Origin: Gremmenia infestans
Taxonomy: Eukaryota > Ascomycota > Leotiomycetes > Helotiales > Hamatocanthoscyphaceae
Assembly: GCA_032629725.1 (NCBI GenBank)
Contig: JAFEVB010000001.1
Coordinates: 1 to 64,000 of the forward strand
DNA length: 64,000 nucleotides
Direction of reading: 5' to 3'
This document shows, in pieces, positions 1 to 11,406 of this stretch (positions are counted from its first letter, which is position 1; every line of letters starts with the position of its first letter). A program made the translations under genes and the position numbers. Under the pieces are notes generated by a model. It made no database searches, was not told the origin of the DNA, and saw only the letters and a program-made list of their open reading frames with translations.

Positions 1-83
1 TAACCCTAACCCTAACCCTAACCCTAACCCTAACCCTAACCCTAACCCTAACCCTAACCCTAACCCTAACCCTAACCCTAACC
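1..83. repeat. telomeric repeat tract
   Basis: There are thirteen perfect TAACCC units (1-78) and then a partial TAACC. This is the C-rich strand of the TTAGGG repeat used by filamentous ascomycetes. The tract lies at the left edge and runs outward, so the window starts at a chromosome end. There is no subtelomeric satellite between the repeat and the first coding frame. Confidence 0.98.
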
Positions 84-562
84 TCCTTGACCGAAATGGG
101 GGTATCGCAAATTCATTCGGAAGTGGTCACCCTCCAAATTATGAAGTTTTGGAGAAACGTCCGAGCTACGATAGTGCCAACCCATTACCTCTCGATTCGT
201 TCGGACCTACAACTGCAATGCGTCTTGGCAACCTCGTGCTAGGGCGATCTGGCGACAAGGGCCCAAACATCAACTGCGGTCTTTTCGTTCATCATCCTGA
301 TACCTGGGAGTGGTTTCGCTCCTTTATGACTTTGGATACATTCACTGGTTTGATCGGCGCCGATTGGAAAGATGACTATCATATTGAACGTGTTGAGTTC
401 CCAAAAATCTACGCGGTCCATTTCCTTATATATGGGATTTTGGGTCGTGGTGTGAGCAGTTCAAAATTGTTAGATAACAGGGGAAAGGGATTTGCAGATT
501 ATATACGAGATAAGCATGTCTACATACCAGATAAATTTCCTACCTGGAGCGATGTCAACTGA
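84..562 (+). pseudogene. 5'-truncated AtuA-like (acyclic terpene utilisation) protein, C-terminal part
   Basis: The frame is open from the telomere junction to the stop at 560-562. It reads through the junction codons as LLDRNGG and has no upstream ATG in place. The segment RLGNLVLGRSGDKGPNINCG and the later AVHFLIYGILGRGVSSS are typical of the C-terminal domain of AtuA/DUF1446-type proteins, which are linked to geranyl-type terpene breakdown in bacteria and common in fungi. Family members are about 450-600 residues; roughly 160 remain here. The 5' part and promoter are missing because the telomere begins there, so the copy is probably dead. An intron in the first 60 bases cannot be excluded, but is not needed to explain the frame. 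Confidence 0.85.
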
Positions 563-1118
563 GCTTGGAATAAGGGCGTAGGAATAGACATGAACATGTT
601 AAAACAAATCACCGTCGCTTTATAAAGAAAAAACCAAACTCGGAATAGCAATCGAGTGCCGTCGAACATATTTGTGTACCTGCCGTCGATGTAGAGTTGG
701 AAAGGAGTAGGTAATTCAAATAGATGCTAGTGTTTTCAATTAGACAAACCAAATTTTATTGAAATAGAGGAAATACCCTGAATTATCACTACATGCTACG
801 CAGGTTTTATACGCGTTTAGTCAAATAAAGGTACATAATTATGCCTATATTCTTTAAGATATTCCATTGTAAAGTTATAAGCTCGTATACAATTCATACT
901 ACAGTCGTACACAAGTTCAAAAGTGTACATCATAAGACGACACATCCGTCTAACCGAACTTTTTTTCAACCATATATTTGTGCTCGGGCGTTTCGTCACC
1001 CTATATGAACCTGCATCTACACCCGCTAGGCCACGTCACGAGACAACAAACATGCAAATAGCCACGCAGTCGAGAAAGCTTTGCCCATCATTGACCCAGA
1101 GCGGGAGCCCCCGTGTGA
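563..1118. other. intergenic, no gene seen
   Basis: This is the spacer between the AtuA-like fragment and the 3' end of the FAD monooxygenase on the other strand. It is AT-rich, and only short unsupported frames are present. Confidence 0.6.
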
Positions 1119-3757
1119 TCATGTCAGACCGTGAGCAAAGCTGGTCTTGGCTAGAGCATTTTCTCTCCAGTACCAAACCGCTGACATAGTAGCACCAGGG
1201 CCAACGATGAGCGTGCCTAAAGCGATGAGGACCATGGCTTTCCCAATATCCGTAGTTGTCCGACCCATTCGCTTCACATCCCACACAGCCATACATAGCC
1301 AACCGTACGTGGCAACTTCAAAGCCCCAGAAGTCTGCCAAAAACAGAGCCCTGAGGCCTTCCCCAAGTCCCCTTGACTGCGCAGTAAAGTCGGGCCAGAA
1401 GACTGAAGTAAAGCTTAGGTATGGTGACGAGCGAATTTTAGCAAAGCAATAGACATGCAGCAACAAGCCCAGTACACCACTGACGACGTAGAGCCTTTTG
1501 AGGTGCGGAATGTCCGGGAAAGCCTGCTTAGCTTGCCGTGGAACGCGCACGATATTATTTTTCTTGACATAGATCTTTCCAAGAATGTTACAGAGAAGTG
1601 GAACCAGCATTGGGGACAGTTGCCAAAGAGCCTCAAAGTTCTGAACTGTGTTCGGGTCCTTCCATGGTAAAACCATAAGAATTGTTGGAAGGGTATAACC
1701 AATCATGACCGCCCATATGAGTGATACTGCGGATTGAATCGGAACCTCTCGGTTGAGCGGCCACCAGTAAGTTTCAGCTTCAGAAATGAAGGTATAGATG
1801 GCGTAGTAAATTGGCATGTAAATTCCCACACCAGCCCACTGAACCAATGTGAACCAGATTGTGATTCTGGAAATGTGTCAGTCAAGTATTCAAACAAAGA
1901 AGGGATGAGGTAGGACCCACAGTGTTAGAGGCGTTAGCACATTGCGAGTCCGATATGCCTCAACAGACCACACCGTAATAGGCTGAACCAGCATTCCGAG
2001 AAAGTACATTTGCAGAGTCCCAAAATTCTGGTCCCAACCTTTCAAGCCTGGCATGTACGCTGCTGCCAAAAACACCAGATAGTTGTCAAGGGACTTGATC
2101 CCGGTATAATTACGCTTGAGGGGGAAACTTGGATCATACGAAAACTTCCCAGTCGTCACGATAGTTCCTAGGTGATCTCCGAGGCCATAACGAGCAGACC
2201 AGATCCACATACCGTAGTGAACGAGTCCAGCCACGAGAAGATAGAATCCTATCAAGTACCACTTTTTTGAACCCCTAGGTGCAGGAGTGCTCAAAAGCTC
2301 GTCCTTGTAAGGTACAAGCCTCGGGACGGAGCTCAATTTAGGACTGTCCAGCTTTTCAGCAAGCGGCATGTGGCGAGAAAAGTTGAAGGTGACATCCTCA
2401 ATATTGGTCATTGGCAACAAATGAAAAGCTGCGAATTCATGAAACGGCGTATCAAGTAACTCAGTCCGTTGTTGTTCGTGAGAATGTTCCTTAAGAGTAG
2501 TCGCCCTTGCCTGTCGGGTTGCTTGGGTCGTGGCAAATGCATGCTCAATCTGTTCCAGTGTAGGCTTGGCACCTTTGGAGTCTCCAAGTACTTTGCAAAG
2601 TGCGTTGACCAGAACAGCCGCCGTTTCAATACAAGCGTTACCACCATGACCCGCGATGGGATGAAACTGCGAAATTCTCAGCATAGATTAGTATCGACAA
2701 GATACCGGTACGTACCTTGTGTGCGGCATCGCCAATGGTGATGATGCGCTTGAAATACCACTGCCTAAAGACATACTCCTGCAGAGGCACCAAAACAGAC
2801 GTGATCCTTCTATCCAAGACATCTTTGAACTTTAGAGTCGGAGTGATGTTGTCGTTTTCACGCTGCTTGAGCAGCTTCTTCTCGTCCTCTTTCGTGTAGC
2901 GCGGAGTGTCTTCGCCGTAGGCTCGCTTGGCCAACTTGTAGAAATAGAACCAATAGATGCGACCTTCAGGTCCACCGTTCATGATATAAGATTCGTGTTT
3001 TCTAAACACCGAGTTGGATGCGCCTGGCTCAATGCCCTCGCAAGGATTAGAGATTCCGAAAACGCATCCATAATCAACAGGGACAGCTTGAACATGTCAG
3101 CGCGGCCGGTTGACGGAGTCATTATGAAACTCACCAGAATGCTCGTCGGATGGAATCCACCCAGGTGACTTTTCATTTGCGATCCTCCACATCTCCCCTC
3201 TCACTGAGCTATGGATTCCATCAGCCCCAACCAGGATATCGCCTTTGTAGGAAGATTTGTCGGAAGTGGTGACAACAACTCCAGAATCAGTCATCTCAAC
3301 CTTTTTGACTTCTTTGCTCGTGAGGATCTTCGTCTTGTCCTTGATGTTTTCGTATAGCACTTGAAGCACCATTTGGCGATCCAAAAATGTAATAGGATAG
3401 CCGTGCCTGGGTAGTCTTAGCCCTGCACCCTCTTAATCTGATGGTGCAACCTCACCTCTCAAGCATAGAGTTGTTCATGCCTCGGAATTCACTGATGATT
3501 TTGCCAGTCTCGTGGCGGAAGTGAAATGAGTCTATAGGAGGGCATAGGTCTAGAATCTTTTGGAATAGGCCGAGTTGGTCCAGTATCCTATTACCGTGCG
3601 GCAACATACCAATACTTGCACCCACTTGGGGTGCCATTTCCGCATATGATTCAAGCACAACAAAATCAATATCGTGGAGTTGCAGCATGTTAGCCAGCGT
3701 GAGGCCGGCAATGCTGCCGCCCCCAATCACGACTCTGAAATCGATCTTGCCTACCAT
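1119..3757 (-). CDS. FAD-dependent monooxygenase fused to a polytopic membrane domain
   Basis: Proposed exons are 3757-3456, 3406-3135, 3086-2716, 2666-1921 and 1866-1119. All junctions are GT-AG and together give an in-frame protein of 812 residues. Residues 1-330 are a class A (PHBH/salicylate hydroxylase, PaxM-like) flavin monooxygenase: the dinucleotide motif VIGGGSIAGL lies near the N-terminus, VGADGIHSSVR is the DG motif, and ITIGDAAHK followed by PIAGHGGN is the FAD ribityl motif. From about residue 450 the chain carries about eight to nine hydrophobic helices in 360 residues. Ordinary PaxM-type enzymes are near 470 residues, so the membrane half is an extra domain. Integral-membrane terpene cyclases in meroterpenoid clusters often work right after such epoxidases, but I cannot identify the domain by eye. 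The substrate is unknown. It sits between an AtuA-like fragment and an epoxide hydrolase. Confidence 0.85.
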
Positions 3758-4583
3758 TATTCGCTGTATCGTGCAACTAATGGATGTCTGACTGGATTGA
3801 AGAATATTCTAGAGTTGTAGATACACATACATCAGAAGTCAGAATTGGTCATTTATATCCCCGACTTAATATCCCCAGCTTGATCAGAAAAGGTTAGATC
3901 TTTACACCTCCCCACGGACCCTTCCGCCTCCACGAACCTGGAGCAACGCTTGCAAAAGCCCTAAGGATGACGTTGACTTTTTCCGGAGTGCTGAGTACAG
4001 ACAAAATCACCTGTTCAGCAATCACGGCCCTCAAGAAATTACGAAGTATGGCGGGCTGAATATCCGGAAAACCGAAACCCCACAATGCACAAACAAGCCT
4101 ACGGAAAAGCGGACCGACTTTACGAGGCGTTTGTACTAACAAATCAGCCTGCTAGTGGGTTTACAGATCATTCTAAGCAATTTCAAAAGCCTTCAACGCT
4201 TGCTTGCATTACTGCTATTTGTTTGCCCATTATCGGACGTGATGCACGTGCTAAACACTAAGTGAGTCAACTCTGATAAACAAACAGTGCCTGGGATAGA
4301 GGGACCTTAATAGGTCTTCTTTTCAAACTATAAGGCTGAGCTTGGCTTCTGGATATTAAACCACCACCACAAATCGTCATGGGATTTCGGCACCTATTCG
4401 GGCCAATGTCTTGGTCACGTGGATGGGTGTCTGGTGGGGTTCTTAGGCATACATAGTTGGCTATATATACCTTTCCTATCTATCTACCTCGGTTAGTAAG
4501 AGGTAGCAGTTTTACTTTACTTAACATACGCTGGATAGAGCATCATGTCACCCTGATTATCCGCGTATCAACCCGTACTGACA
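3758..4583. other. intergenic between divergent genes, with a reading-frame remnant
   Basis: This spacer holds the promoters of the monooxygenase (left) and the epoxide hydrolase (right). On the minus strand, 4142-3894 stays open for about 82 codons without an ATG start and ends with GSWRRKGPWGG. I do not recognise it; it may be a decayed exon. A TATA-like run sits at 4462-4469. Confidence 0.4.
4462..4469 (+). promoter_or_regulatory. TATA-like element of the epoxide hydrolase gene
   Basis: The run TATATATA lies about 115 bases before the epoxide hydrolase ATG, a plausible distance for a fungal promoter with a CT-rich leader after it. No other support. Confidence 0.35.
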
Positions 4584-5588
4584 ATGGAGAGCCTCCAGCA
4601 GAAAACGCTCGTCACGCGGCGCTCGCTCAATTACAGATATTTTGTCTCCCCTTCCGGTGAATCTACCAAGCAGCATCCTGCATTATTCTTCATTCACGGC
4701 TTTCCCGATTCAGCGCATCTATGGACGGAGGTGGTCCGCAAACTCCTCGACCTGCCAAACAAGCTGATCATCCCCGACTGCTTAGGTTATGGGGGCACGG
4801 ACAAACCAACGGACACGAATTTGTACGCATATAAAGATCAAGCCGACGATCTTGCAGACATCCTTGAAAACGAGAAGGCCAAGTTTACGATCATTATCGG
4901 ACATGATTGGGGTAGTGCGCTCACTCAGCGCACCTATCTTCACAACTCCGAGCTATTCAGCGGCGTGGTCCTCCTTAATACTGGATATATGGTTCCATCA
5001 GATCAACCGTTTGATCTCGCTGCCGTGAATGCATATACGGAAAAGACGTGGGGCTACCCACAGTTTTCGTATTGGGAGTTCTTCACGGCACCCGACGCTC
5101 CCGAGATATTAGACGCGAATTTGGAGAGGGTGTGGCAAGCTTTGCATGGTGATGTAGAAGACTGGATGAAAAAGCTATTCTGTGTTCCAGGCGCCATGCG
5201 CAAGTTTCTGCTCAGCGACGAGGAAGTGCCGGTGAAAAAATACGCAAGCCAGTCGGGATGGAAAGATGTGTTCATGCAGCAGTTCAAGGCTGGTGGATTT
5301 GCACCAGCCTTGCAGATGTATAAGGCTACTGTTTTGAACATACAACTTAAGTCGGACTCGACGATTCCTAAGGAGAGCTTGGTGATTAAGGTGCCACTTT
5401 TGTTCATAATTTGTACCAAAGATGCCGTCTGTTTGCGGGAAGTGATGGCCCCGGCGAAGGATAACGGTCTCGTCCCTGATCTGAAGGAGGTCATCGTCGA
5501 GTCTGCACATTGGTCACCAATGGAAAAACCTGGTGAAATTGCAGCACACATCAAAGATTTTTTGGGGGACAGGTTCTCATCTAGTTAG
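4584..5588 (+). CDS. epoxide hydrolase, alpha/beta-hydrolase fold
   Basis: This is a single-exon gene of 334 residues. The oxyanion motif HGFPDS is followed by the nucleophile elbow GHDWGSAL, in which Asp takes the place of Ser. That is the hallmark of soluble epoxide hydrolases, which open an epoxide to a vicinal diol through an alkyl-enzyme ester. The acid residue is probably the Asp of ICTKDAV, and the general base the His of SAHWSPMEKP near the C-terminus. Haloalkane dehalogenases share the Asp elbow and are the main alternative. There is no signal peptide, so it is probably cytosolic. It lies at the left edge of the oxidative block and converges on the aldehyde dehydrogenase. Its likely role is to hydrolyse an epoxide made by one of the nearby monooxygenases; the substrate is inferred only. 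Confidence 0.88.
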   Translation: MESLQQKTLVTRRSLNYRYFVSPSGESTKQHPALFFIHGFPDSAHLWTEVVRKLLDLPNKLIIPDCLGYGGTDKPTDTNLYAYKDQADDLADILENEKAKFTIIIGHDWGSALTQRTYLHNSELFSGVVLLNTGYMVPSDQPFDLAAVNAYTEKTWGYPQFSYWEFFTAPDAPEILDANLERVWQALHGDVEDWMKKLFCVPGAMRKFLLSDEEVPVKKYASQSGWKDVFMQQFKAGGFAPALQMYKATVLNIQLKSDSTIPKESLVIKVPLLFIICTKDAVCLREVMAPAKDNGLVPDLKEVIVESAHWSPMEKPGEIAAHIKDFLGDRFSSS

Positions 5589-6066
5589 GCCCATGAAACT
5601 CAACTCGAATGACCGAGCCCCTTCAAATACAAACTCAAATTCAAGCCTACCATGTAACATCTGACAGCGGATTTCGAGGACGCAGTTTGTCGTTTTTTTC
5701 TTACTCGAGTATTCTTCTAAGCTGCAGCATTCAATCTACCATGCCGAGAAGGGTTTTGAAGTTGTTCCTTCATGTTGCCCCCGGATCAATCAAAGAGTAT
5801 CAATTCGCAGATCTGAGATCCTAAGCTACCTTTGCGAATAATCGCGATCTTGAATGTAGAGGGATTCATTAAAATAATGGACTAGGCCCGGCCCGACGAG
5901 ACGATGGGATTGGTGACAGGGCAGCGCTGTAACATTTATCACGTCACTAGGTTTTCATTAATGGGCACGTACGTAGATAGTGGCTTTTGATCATGCCATC
6001 TGACCAATATCACACGAAAGGATACGCGACTTTCAAGACTTTCAATTCCAATGTATTACCAGGTAA
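5589..6066. other. convergent intergenic spacer
   Basis: This lies between the 3' ends of the epoxide hydrolase and the aldehyde dehydrogenase. No conserved frame or repeat is visible. Confidence 0.6.
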
Positions 6067-7588
6067 CTATGCAGCCATATTGATAAGGACTGTCTTTGGT
6101 TCGGTATACAATCTCAACGCATACTCTCCGAATTCCCGCCCAATACCGCTCTGCTTCTTCCCCCCAAAAGGCACTTGTATGTTTTGGACGCTGACACAAT
6201 TGATACCGACGACACCTGATTCCAGTCCGGAAGACATCCGCAGAGCTCTTGTGATATCCTTTGTGAAGACCCCAGACATCAGACCAAACTCGGTGTCGTT
6301 GGCAAGCTTTAGAGCCTCTTCTTCCGTTTCGAATGTCTTGATGATACTGACTGGGCCAAAAATCTCATTTCGATAGATTTCAGCGTCGTCTTTGGGATTC
6401 AAGAATACCGTAGGTTCCATATAACACCCTGCATCACCGTGCTGTGAGCCTCCGACAACTAGCTCGGCCTCAGATCTTCCTCGCTCTACTATGGCTTTTA
6501 CCCGCTCAAGCTGTGGCTGATCAACCATGGGTCCCAATTTGACAGCTGGATCTTGAGGATCTCCATAGTCATTGATAGCGTCCTTCATTCTTTTCTTATA
6601 TTCATTAATGAATTGATCCGCAACGCTCTTCTGGACATACACCCTCGAAGCAGCAACACAAAGTTGTCCACTTCGCGTCAAAATTCCATCAATCGTCCAT
6701 TTGAGTGCATTTTCGAGATTTGCATCGTCGAATATGACGGCCGGACTCTTTCCTCCTAGCTCTAACGTGACTCGTTTCAAGTTGCTTCGAGCAGCGGCGA
6801 TTTGGATATTCTTGCCTGTTGCAACTGAGCCAGTAAAGCTGACTTTGCGAATCCTCATATGCTCGGCAAGTAATGCACCAGTAGATCCGGCTCCAGTGAT
6901 AACCTGAAGAACTCCAGGAGGAAAGCCAGCTCTGGCGAAAAGAGGCGCAACAGCTAAGGACCCTAGTGGTGTCTTCTCACTTGGTTTCACAATTATCACG
7001 TTTCCGGTTGCAAGTGCTGGTATAGCCTTGAGAAAGAGGGTTGCCAGAGCTGCGTTGAAGGGGTTGATGGCGGCACAAACACCGAGTGGCTCGTGTCGAA
7101 CCAACTTCACAAATCCTGAGACACAATGCTGTCAGTTACAAAGAAGAGACAATCGTCGATCTTCACTTACCATCATCAGCAGGGAAGTAGTCCCCTTTCT
7201 GTTTGTCCGTCCACCCAGAGTAATATAGGACGCAATTCCTGATATAATTTCGCTCACGAACTGGAGCTAGAGAAACGGGAATGCCTGACGTTTTTGAGTC
7301 CAGAGTTAAAATTGGCGTGAGCTCCTCCTCAAGCAGCGAAGCCAATTTGAGAAAACATTCGGTACGTTGTATAGCTGTAAATCGACTCCATGGCCCATGA
7401 AAAGCCTCCTCAGCATATTTCACAGCTGCTTCAACATCTGCAGGACCGGCGATCGGGATGTTGTGGATAACGACAGTGTTATCCTTGGGGTTTTTAAGGC
7501 TATACGTCTCTTTGCTCTTGGCTGCAACGTATTGTCCATTCAAGAACAATTTTGTGTAGTCTTTCGGATCCAAGTCAGTGTTACCCAT
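6067..7588 (-). CDS. NAD(P)-dependent aldehyde dehydrogenase (1)
   Basis: Exons 7588-7171 and 7115-6067 (donor GTAAGT, acceptor CTCAG) give 488 residues, the normal length of the superfamily. The ATG at 7588 is the first in-frame ATG and precedes the usual FLNGQYVAAKS start. PSEKTPLG and FTGSVATGK form the cofactor site, LELGGKSPA carries the general-base Glu near 259, and RSGQLCVAAS carries the catalytic Cys near 292. The end motif GIGREFGEYALR is intact. The protein oxidises an aldehyde to a carboxylic acid in the cytosol. It shares a 446-bp divergent promoter with the zinc alcohol dehydrogenase, which suggests the two act in sequence (alcohol to aldehyde to acid). Exact substrate unknown. 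Confidence 0.93.
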
Positions 7589-8034
7589 GGCTCCGTCTTC
7601 CAATATGATCCTTGCGGTTAATAAAGCCAACTGGATCAAAAAGGTTGAGAAGGAGTTTGAGACTTTTTAAAATTTGGTCAACGTTAACGTGTTTCGCTCG
7701 TAAGACACTGAAATTTCGGTGCCGGTTCTAGCAGGATTTGGCTGGTGGCTTGGTCGCTGGCTGTGTTGGACACTTCAGTTCGAAAGCAAGCCAAAGCCGA
7801 AGCTAGGCTAGGGAATCGCCGACATGTTAGTTTTCGGATATGCATCGCATTGTACGCTATGTTACTTACCTTAGTTTATGTTCGGAGATACTCCCGAGGC
7901 TTGGCGGCCTGACAATCCCAGTCTGGCTTACCGAGGAGCTAGCAAGGTAGACCGACGGGATAAATGCCTACAAGTTGGTGTCTCCGGGGTCAAAACTTTT
8001 GTGAATCATATTCTGTTCGAACGTCTAGGTAACA
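7589..8034. promoter_or_regulatory. divergent promoter of aldehyde and alcohol dehydrogenase genes
   Basis: These 446 bp separate the two start codons. The region is rich in CGG/CCG half sites, including TTTCGGTGCCGG and, at 7882-7897, an inverted pair TCGG-N8-CCGA that starts TCGGAGATA. A Zn2Cys6 factor could drive both genes from here, but the perfect N6 palindrome found in other promoters of the block is absent. Confidence 0.5.
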
Positions 8035-9099
8035 ATGGCAGACAAAATGGATGTCTGGGCCCTGACAGAATGGGATACGCCTCTCCAGAAGATCCGCCAG
8101 CCCATTCCAACACCCAAAGGAACAGAGGTCTTAGTGAGTGTCACTCACTCGGGCGTTTGTCATTCAGACCTTCATACCGCCGAAGGTTTCTATGATATGG
8201 GAGGAGGGAAGCGCTTTTACGTGAAAGACCGTGGCATAACCTTACCAATCGCATTAGGTCATGAAATACTGGGAGAAGTTGCCGCCGTTGGACCAGACGC
8301 AGGGCCCATCTCGATAGGGTCTCGTCAGATCGTGTATCCATGGCTTGGTTGTGGCTCTTGTACGCGCTGCAGCCAGGAAGAAGACAACTTGTGTGCTGCG
8401 CAGAGAGGACTTGGAACACTACGAAATGGCGGCTTTGCAGAGTATGTATTGGTACCGCATCAGAAGTATCTAGTCGATCTAGGTGACCTCGATCCTGCAG
8501 TGGCATGTACTTTTGGCTGTTCTGGAATCACAACCCTGAGCGCGGTCAGGAAGGTTTTGCCTCTGCCGCCGAATGAGCCGGTTCTTCTTATCGGGGCGGG
8601 AGGTCTGGGGCTTTCTGCAATATCAGTGCTGAAGGCATTGGGACATAAGTCCATTGTCACTGCAGATATAAACGACGAGAAACTGGCTACCGCCGCAGCA
8701 GCCGGTGCAACAAAGACCGTTAACACCTCCGGCAATTCCGCACTCCAGGACATTCTTGCTGCCACCAACGGGCCAGTCCTCGGTGTGATCGACTTCGTGA
8801 ACAGCTCAGGCACTGCTAGCTTGGTGAATAGTCTAGTTGCTAAGGGAGCCAAGTGGGTACAAGTTGGCGTGATGGGAGGCTCGATTGAGCTGTCACTCGT
8901 GGCGAACATTTTCAAAGGCTTAACCATATACTCAAATATCACGGGAAATTTGGACGAGCTGCGAAGTCTTGTACAGCTGGCGAAAGAAGGAAAACTGAGC
9001 CCTGTGCCGGTCCAGAAGATGGCCTGGAGTTCAGTGAATGAAGCATTGGCCTTGCTCAAGGCGGGGAAGGTTACTGGGCGAATGGTGCTAGTGAAGTGA
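8035..9099 (+). CDS. zinc-dependent alcohol dehydrogenase (MDR family)
   Basis: This is an intronless gene of 354 residues, the usual length. The catalytic zinc ligands are the Cys of SGVCHSDLH and the His-Glu of ALGHEILG. The structural zinc is held by four Cys in GCGSCTRCSQEEDNLC. The Rossmann motif is IGAGGLGLSA. The family oxidises primary or secondary alcohols with NAD+ and can run in reverse. The ATG at 8035 is followed by a second ATG four codons later; either could be used. It is divergent from aldehyde dehydrogenase (1) and convergent with the BVMO gene. Its likely role is to oxidise a ring alcohol or the hydroxyacid released after lactone opening; this is inference from the neighbours. 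Confidence 0.93.
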   Translation: MADKMDVWALTEWDTPLQKIRQPIPTPKGTEVLVSVTHSGVCHSDLHTAEGFYDMGGGKRFYVKDRGITLPIALGHEILGEVAAVGPDAGPISIGSRQIVYPWLGCGSCTRCSQEEDNLCAAQRGLGTLRNGGFAEYVLVPHQKYLVDLGDLDPAVACTFGCSGITTLSAVRKVLPLPPNEPVLLIGAGGLGLSAISVLKALGHKSIVTADINDEKLATAAAAGATKTVNTSGNSALQDILAATNGPVLGVIDFVNSSGTASLVNSLVAKGAKWVQVGVMGGSIELSLVANIFKGLTIYSNITGNLDELRSLVQLAKEGKLSPVPVQKMAWSSVNEALALLKAGKVTGRMVLVK

Positions 9100-9711
9100 T
9101 TGGCAAAGAGGCAAGACAATTTATCATAGAACGTTTTACCTACGTCAAAGGTTGCACTGAAAATCGTCTGCCTACTGTATACTATCAAGGGAGGGACTAG
9201 GATGATAGTGGGATAGTGAATAGTCAACTTTGTCCTCGCCACTATTCAAATCTGAAAATCTGGAATTGCTCATTGGTTGAGATCTAAACAGCAATCTATA
9301 GGATTTTGTGTATGATATTCATCTATGATATGAAATAGCTTCATTTAAAATGACTTAAACGACAAGGCTTGAAGAGCAATGTCGAGAAAAGAAAGTGCAA
9401 GAGGCGCCTTGGCTCCGGGTCTTGGCCCTGTAGAAGTTTGGGAACTTCTGTAATTCGTCCAACTATGGTAGAACAGGAAAATACTACATAAACAGTTTTC
9501 ATGAATTCTCCCAAGGTCAGTCTCATAGGAGTATAGAAGCAACTTCTTTCCTTCGAAAAGGATACATCTCTTGGTAGGAAACGCGGAGCATTGGAAGACT
9601 AATCCATTGAAATTTTGAGACGTATCTAATGTCGCTTCCTACATGATCAGATTGTTGCCCTAAGTGATAATAATTTCAAGGTATTTAAAAATCTTTCACA
9701 CATCCGTTGGC
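9100..9711. other. convergent intergenic spacer
   Basis: This lies between the 3' ends of the alcohol dehydrogenase and BVMO genes. Open frames on the minus strand at 9240-8460 are antisense to the dehydrogenase and have no support. Confidence 0.6.
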
Positions 9712-11406
9712 CTACTTGGCGGTGTCATAGACAACAGTAAATCCCTCTAAGGTTTTCAAAGCTGTTTGACACTCACGTATGTACTGCTCAATGCCTCCCA
9801 AGTAGTTCAACTGCTCTCGCGGCTTGCCTGGTATGTTTGCTCCCATATACCAAGAGTCCGTCAATGGCAACAAGGTTTGATCATTGGCATCTTGGATTGC
9901 TTTCTTCCACTGTTCCTCAGCACTCCGCTGTCCTTCGATCGACCTGATCCCCTCACTCTGAAGTTTCTTGATCAGGTCGACGAGTACGTCAACTTGGCTT
10001 TCAATGAATGGAGGCCCGTTAGTAAACGCAGTGGGCGCTGGTTTGGTCGTTAGCAACAACCTCCATATTCAAATAGAAGACTTGCCTTGTGGTCCATATA
10101 TCATAAAAAGGTTCGGGCAACCGCTGCTGCAAAGACCCAGATGGGTGAAGACACCATCCTTCCATCGTTCTTGGAAAGTTAACCCATCCCTACCATGGAT
10201 ATTCATATTTGTTAGGCTACCCGTCATTGCGTCAAAGCCCGTAGCCATTACGATGGTATCGAATTCACGTTCCACCCCATCTTGAGAAATGATACCCTTT
10301 CCCGTGAATTCTTGGATTGGATTGGCTTTAAGGTCGACAATATCAACATTGTCTTGGTCAAGGCGCTCGTAGTAGTCTTGTTCAAGACTGCTCCGCTTCG
10401 TCCCAAAGGCAAAGGGCGCCTTCTGAGGCACGAGAAACGCTGATTTTGCAGGATTCTTGAGCCTTGGGCGCGTTTTCTTTGCCCAGAACTCATACATCAG
10501 CTCACCAGCTTTCTGGTCTACTAGGAAGTCCCGATAATTTGCTTGATTGAAGTTAAATCCGCCACGGTTCCATAGCTCCTCCCAAAGCTCTTCCCGTTCT
10601 TGGTCGTTCAAGTCATAAACAGAGCCTGGTTGTGTATCGTATCCAAGACCAGACTTTGAATTTCGGCAATAGGCAAACATGCTTCGATAAGTGGACTTGG
10701 CGACTCGTTGTTCAAGTTCACTCATCGATCGCTGGAACATTGGCAATGAGATGCTGGCCGTACGTATGTAGACTGTCAAATGGCTTGCCTCCTTTGCTAT
10801 CTCCTGTGTACATTGGACAGCAGTAGCGCCTGAACCGACGACGGCGACACGTGTGTTCTTCGTATTTGCAACCGCAGGCCATCGAGTCGAGTGAATAAGC
10901 TGCCCCTGAAATGTATGCAAGTTTTTGAAGTCGGGATAGTGTGCCTTAAAGGAGCTGCCAGTGGCGCAAATAAGGTATTTACATAGCGCTTTTTGGCCAT
11001 TCTCCGTCGTCACTGTCCATTTCATGGTTGAGTTGTCGTGTCTCGCGTCAATGACATTAGCGGAATAAGTGATATCTTTGGATAGATCCAAAGTCTCATC
11101 CACATGCTTGAAGTAGGCCTTTAGTTCGTCTCCACTGGGGAATCTTTCGGACCAGTTCCATTTTCGCCAAACTTCACGCATCGAAAATTGATAGTATGGG
11201 ATCTCCGAGTCGACGCGAGCCCCAGGGTAGGTATTCCAATGCCAGACTCCTCCAAGATAGGAGCCCGCTTCGAAAACATGGACCTTGAGTCCCAGTTGAC
11301 GGAGCTTATAGAGACCATAGCATCCGCCGAAGCCAGCGCCGATGAGAAGAACATCGAGCTCTCTTACCCCGTTGGTTTCGTGGATCTGGGGTGTTGTTGA
11401 AGACAT
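9712..11406 (-). CDS. Baeyer-Villiger monooxygenase (1)
   Basis: Exons 11406-10086 and 10037-9712 give 548 residues. The intron (10085-10038, 48 bp) uses a GC donor (GCAAGT), and joining it restores the family segment GPQAPTAFTNGP exactly. The FAD motif is LIGAGFGG, GGVWHWNTYPGARVDS follows, the NADPH motif is VVGSGATAVQ, and the BVMO fingerprint FQGQLIHSTRWP matches FxGxxxHxxxWP fully. Such enzymes insert oxygen next to a ketone, turning cyclic ketones into lactones. The start is the ATG at 11406; the longer frame upstream begins with TTG only. It shares a 391-bp divergent promoter, with a TCGG-N6-CCGA site, with the esterase gene. Lactone formation followed by hydrolysis is therefore a likely pair of steps. 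Confidence 0.94.

Noticed and set aside
8460..9242. 260-codon frame antisense to the alcohol dehydrogenase
   Set aside because: It lies opposite a well supported enzyme gene and has no conserved motif; it is a codon-bias shadow.
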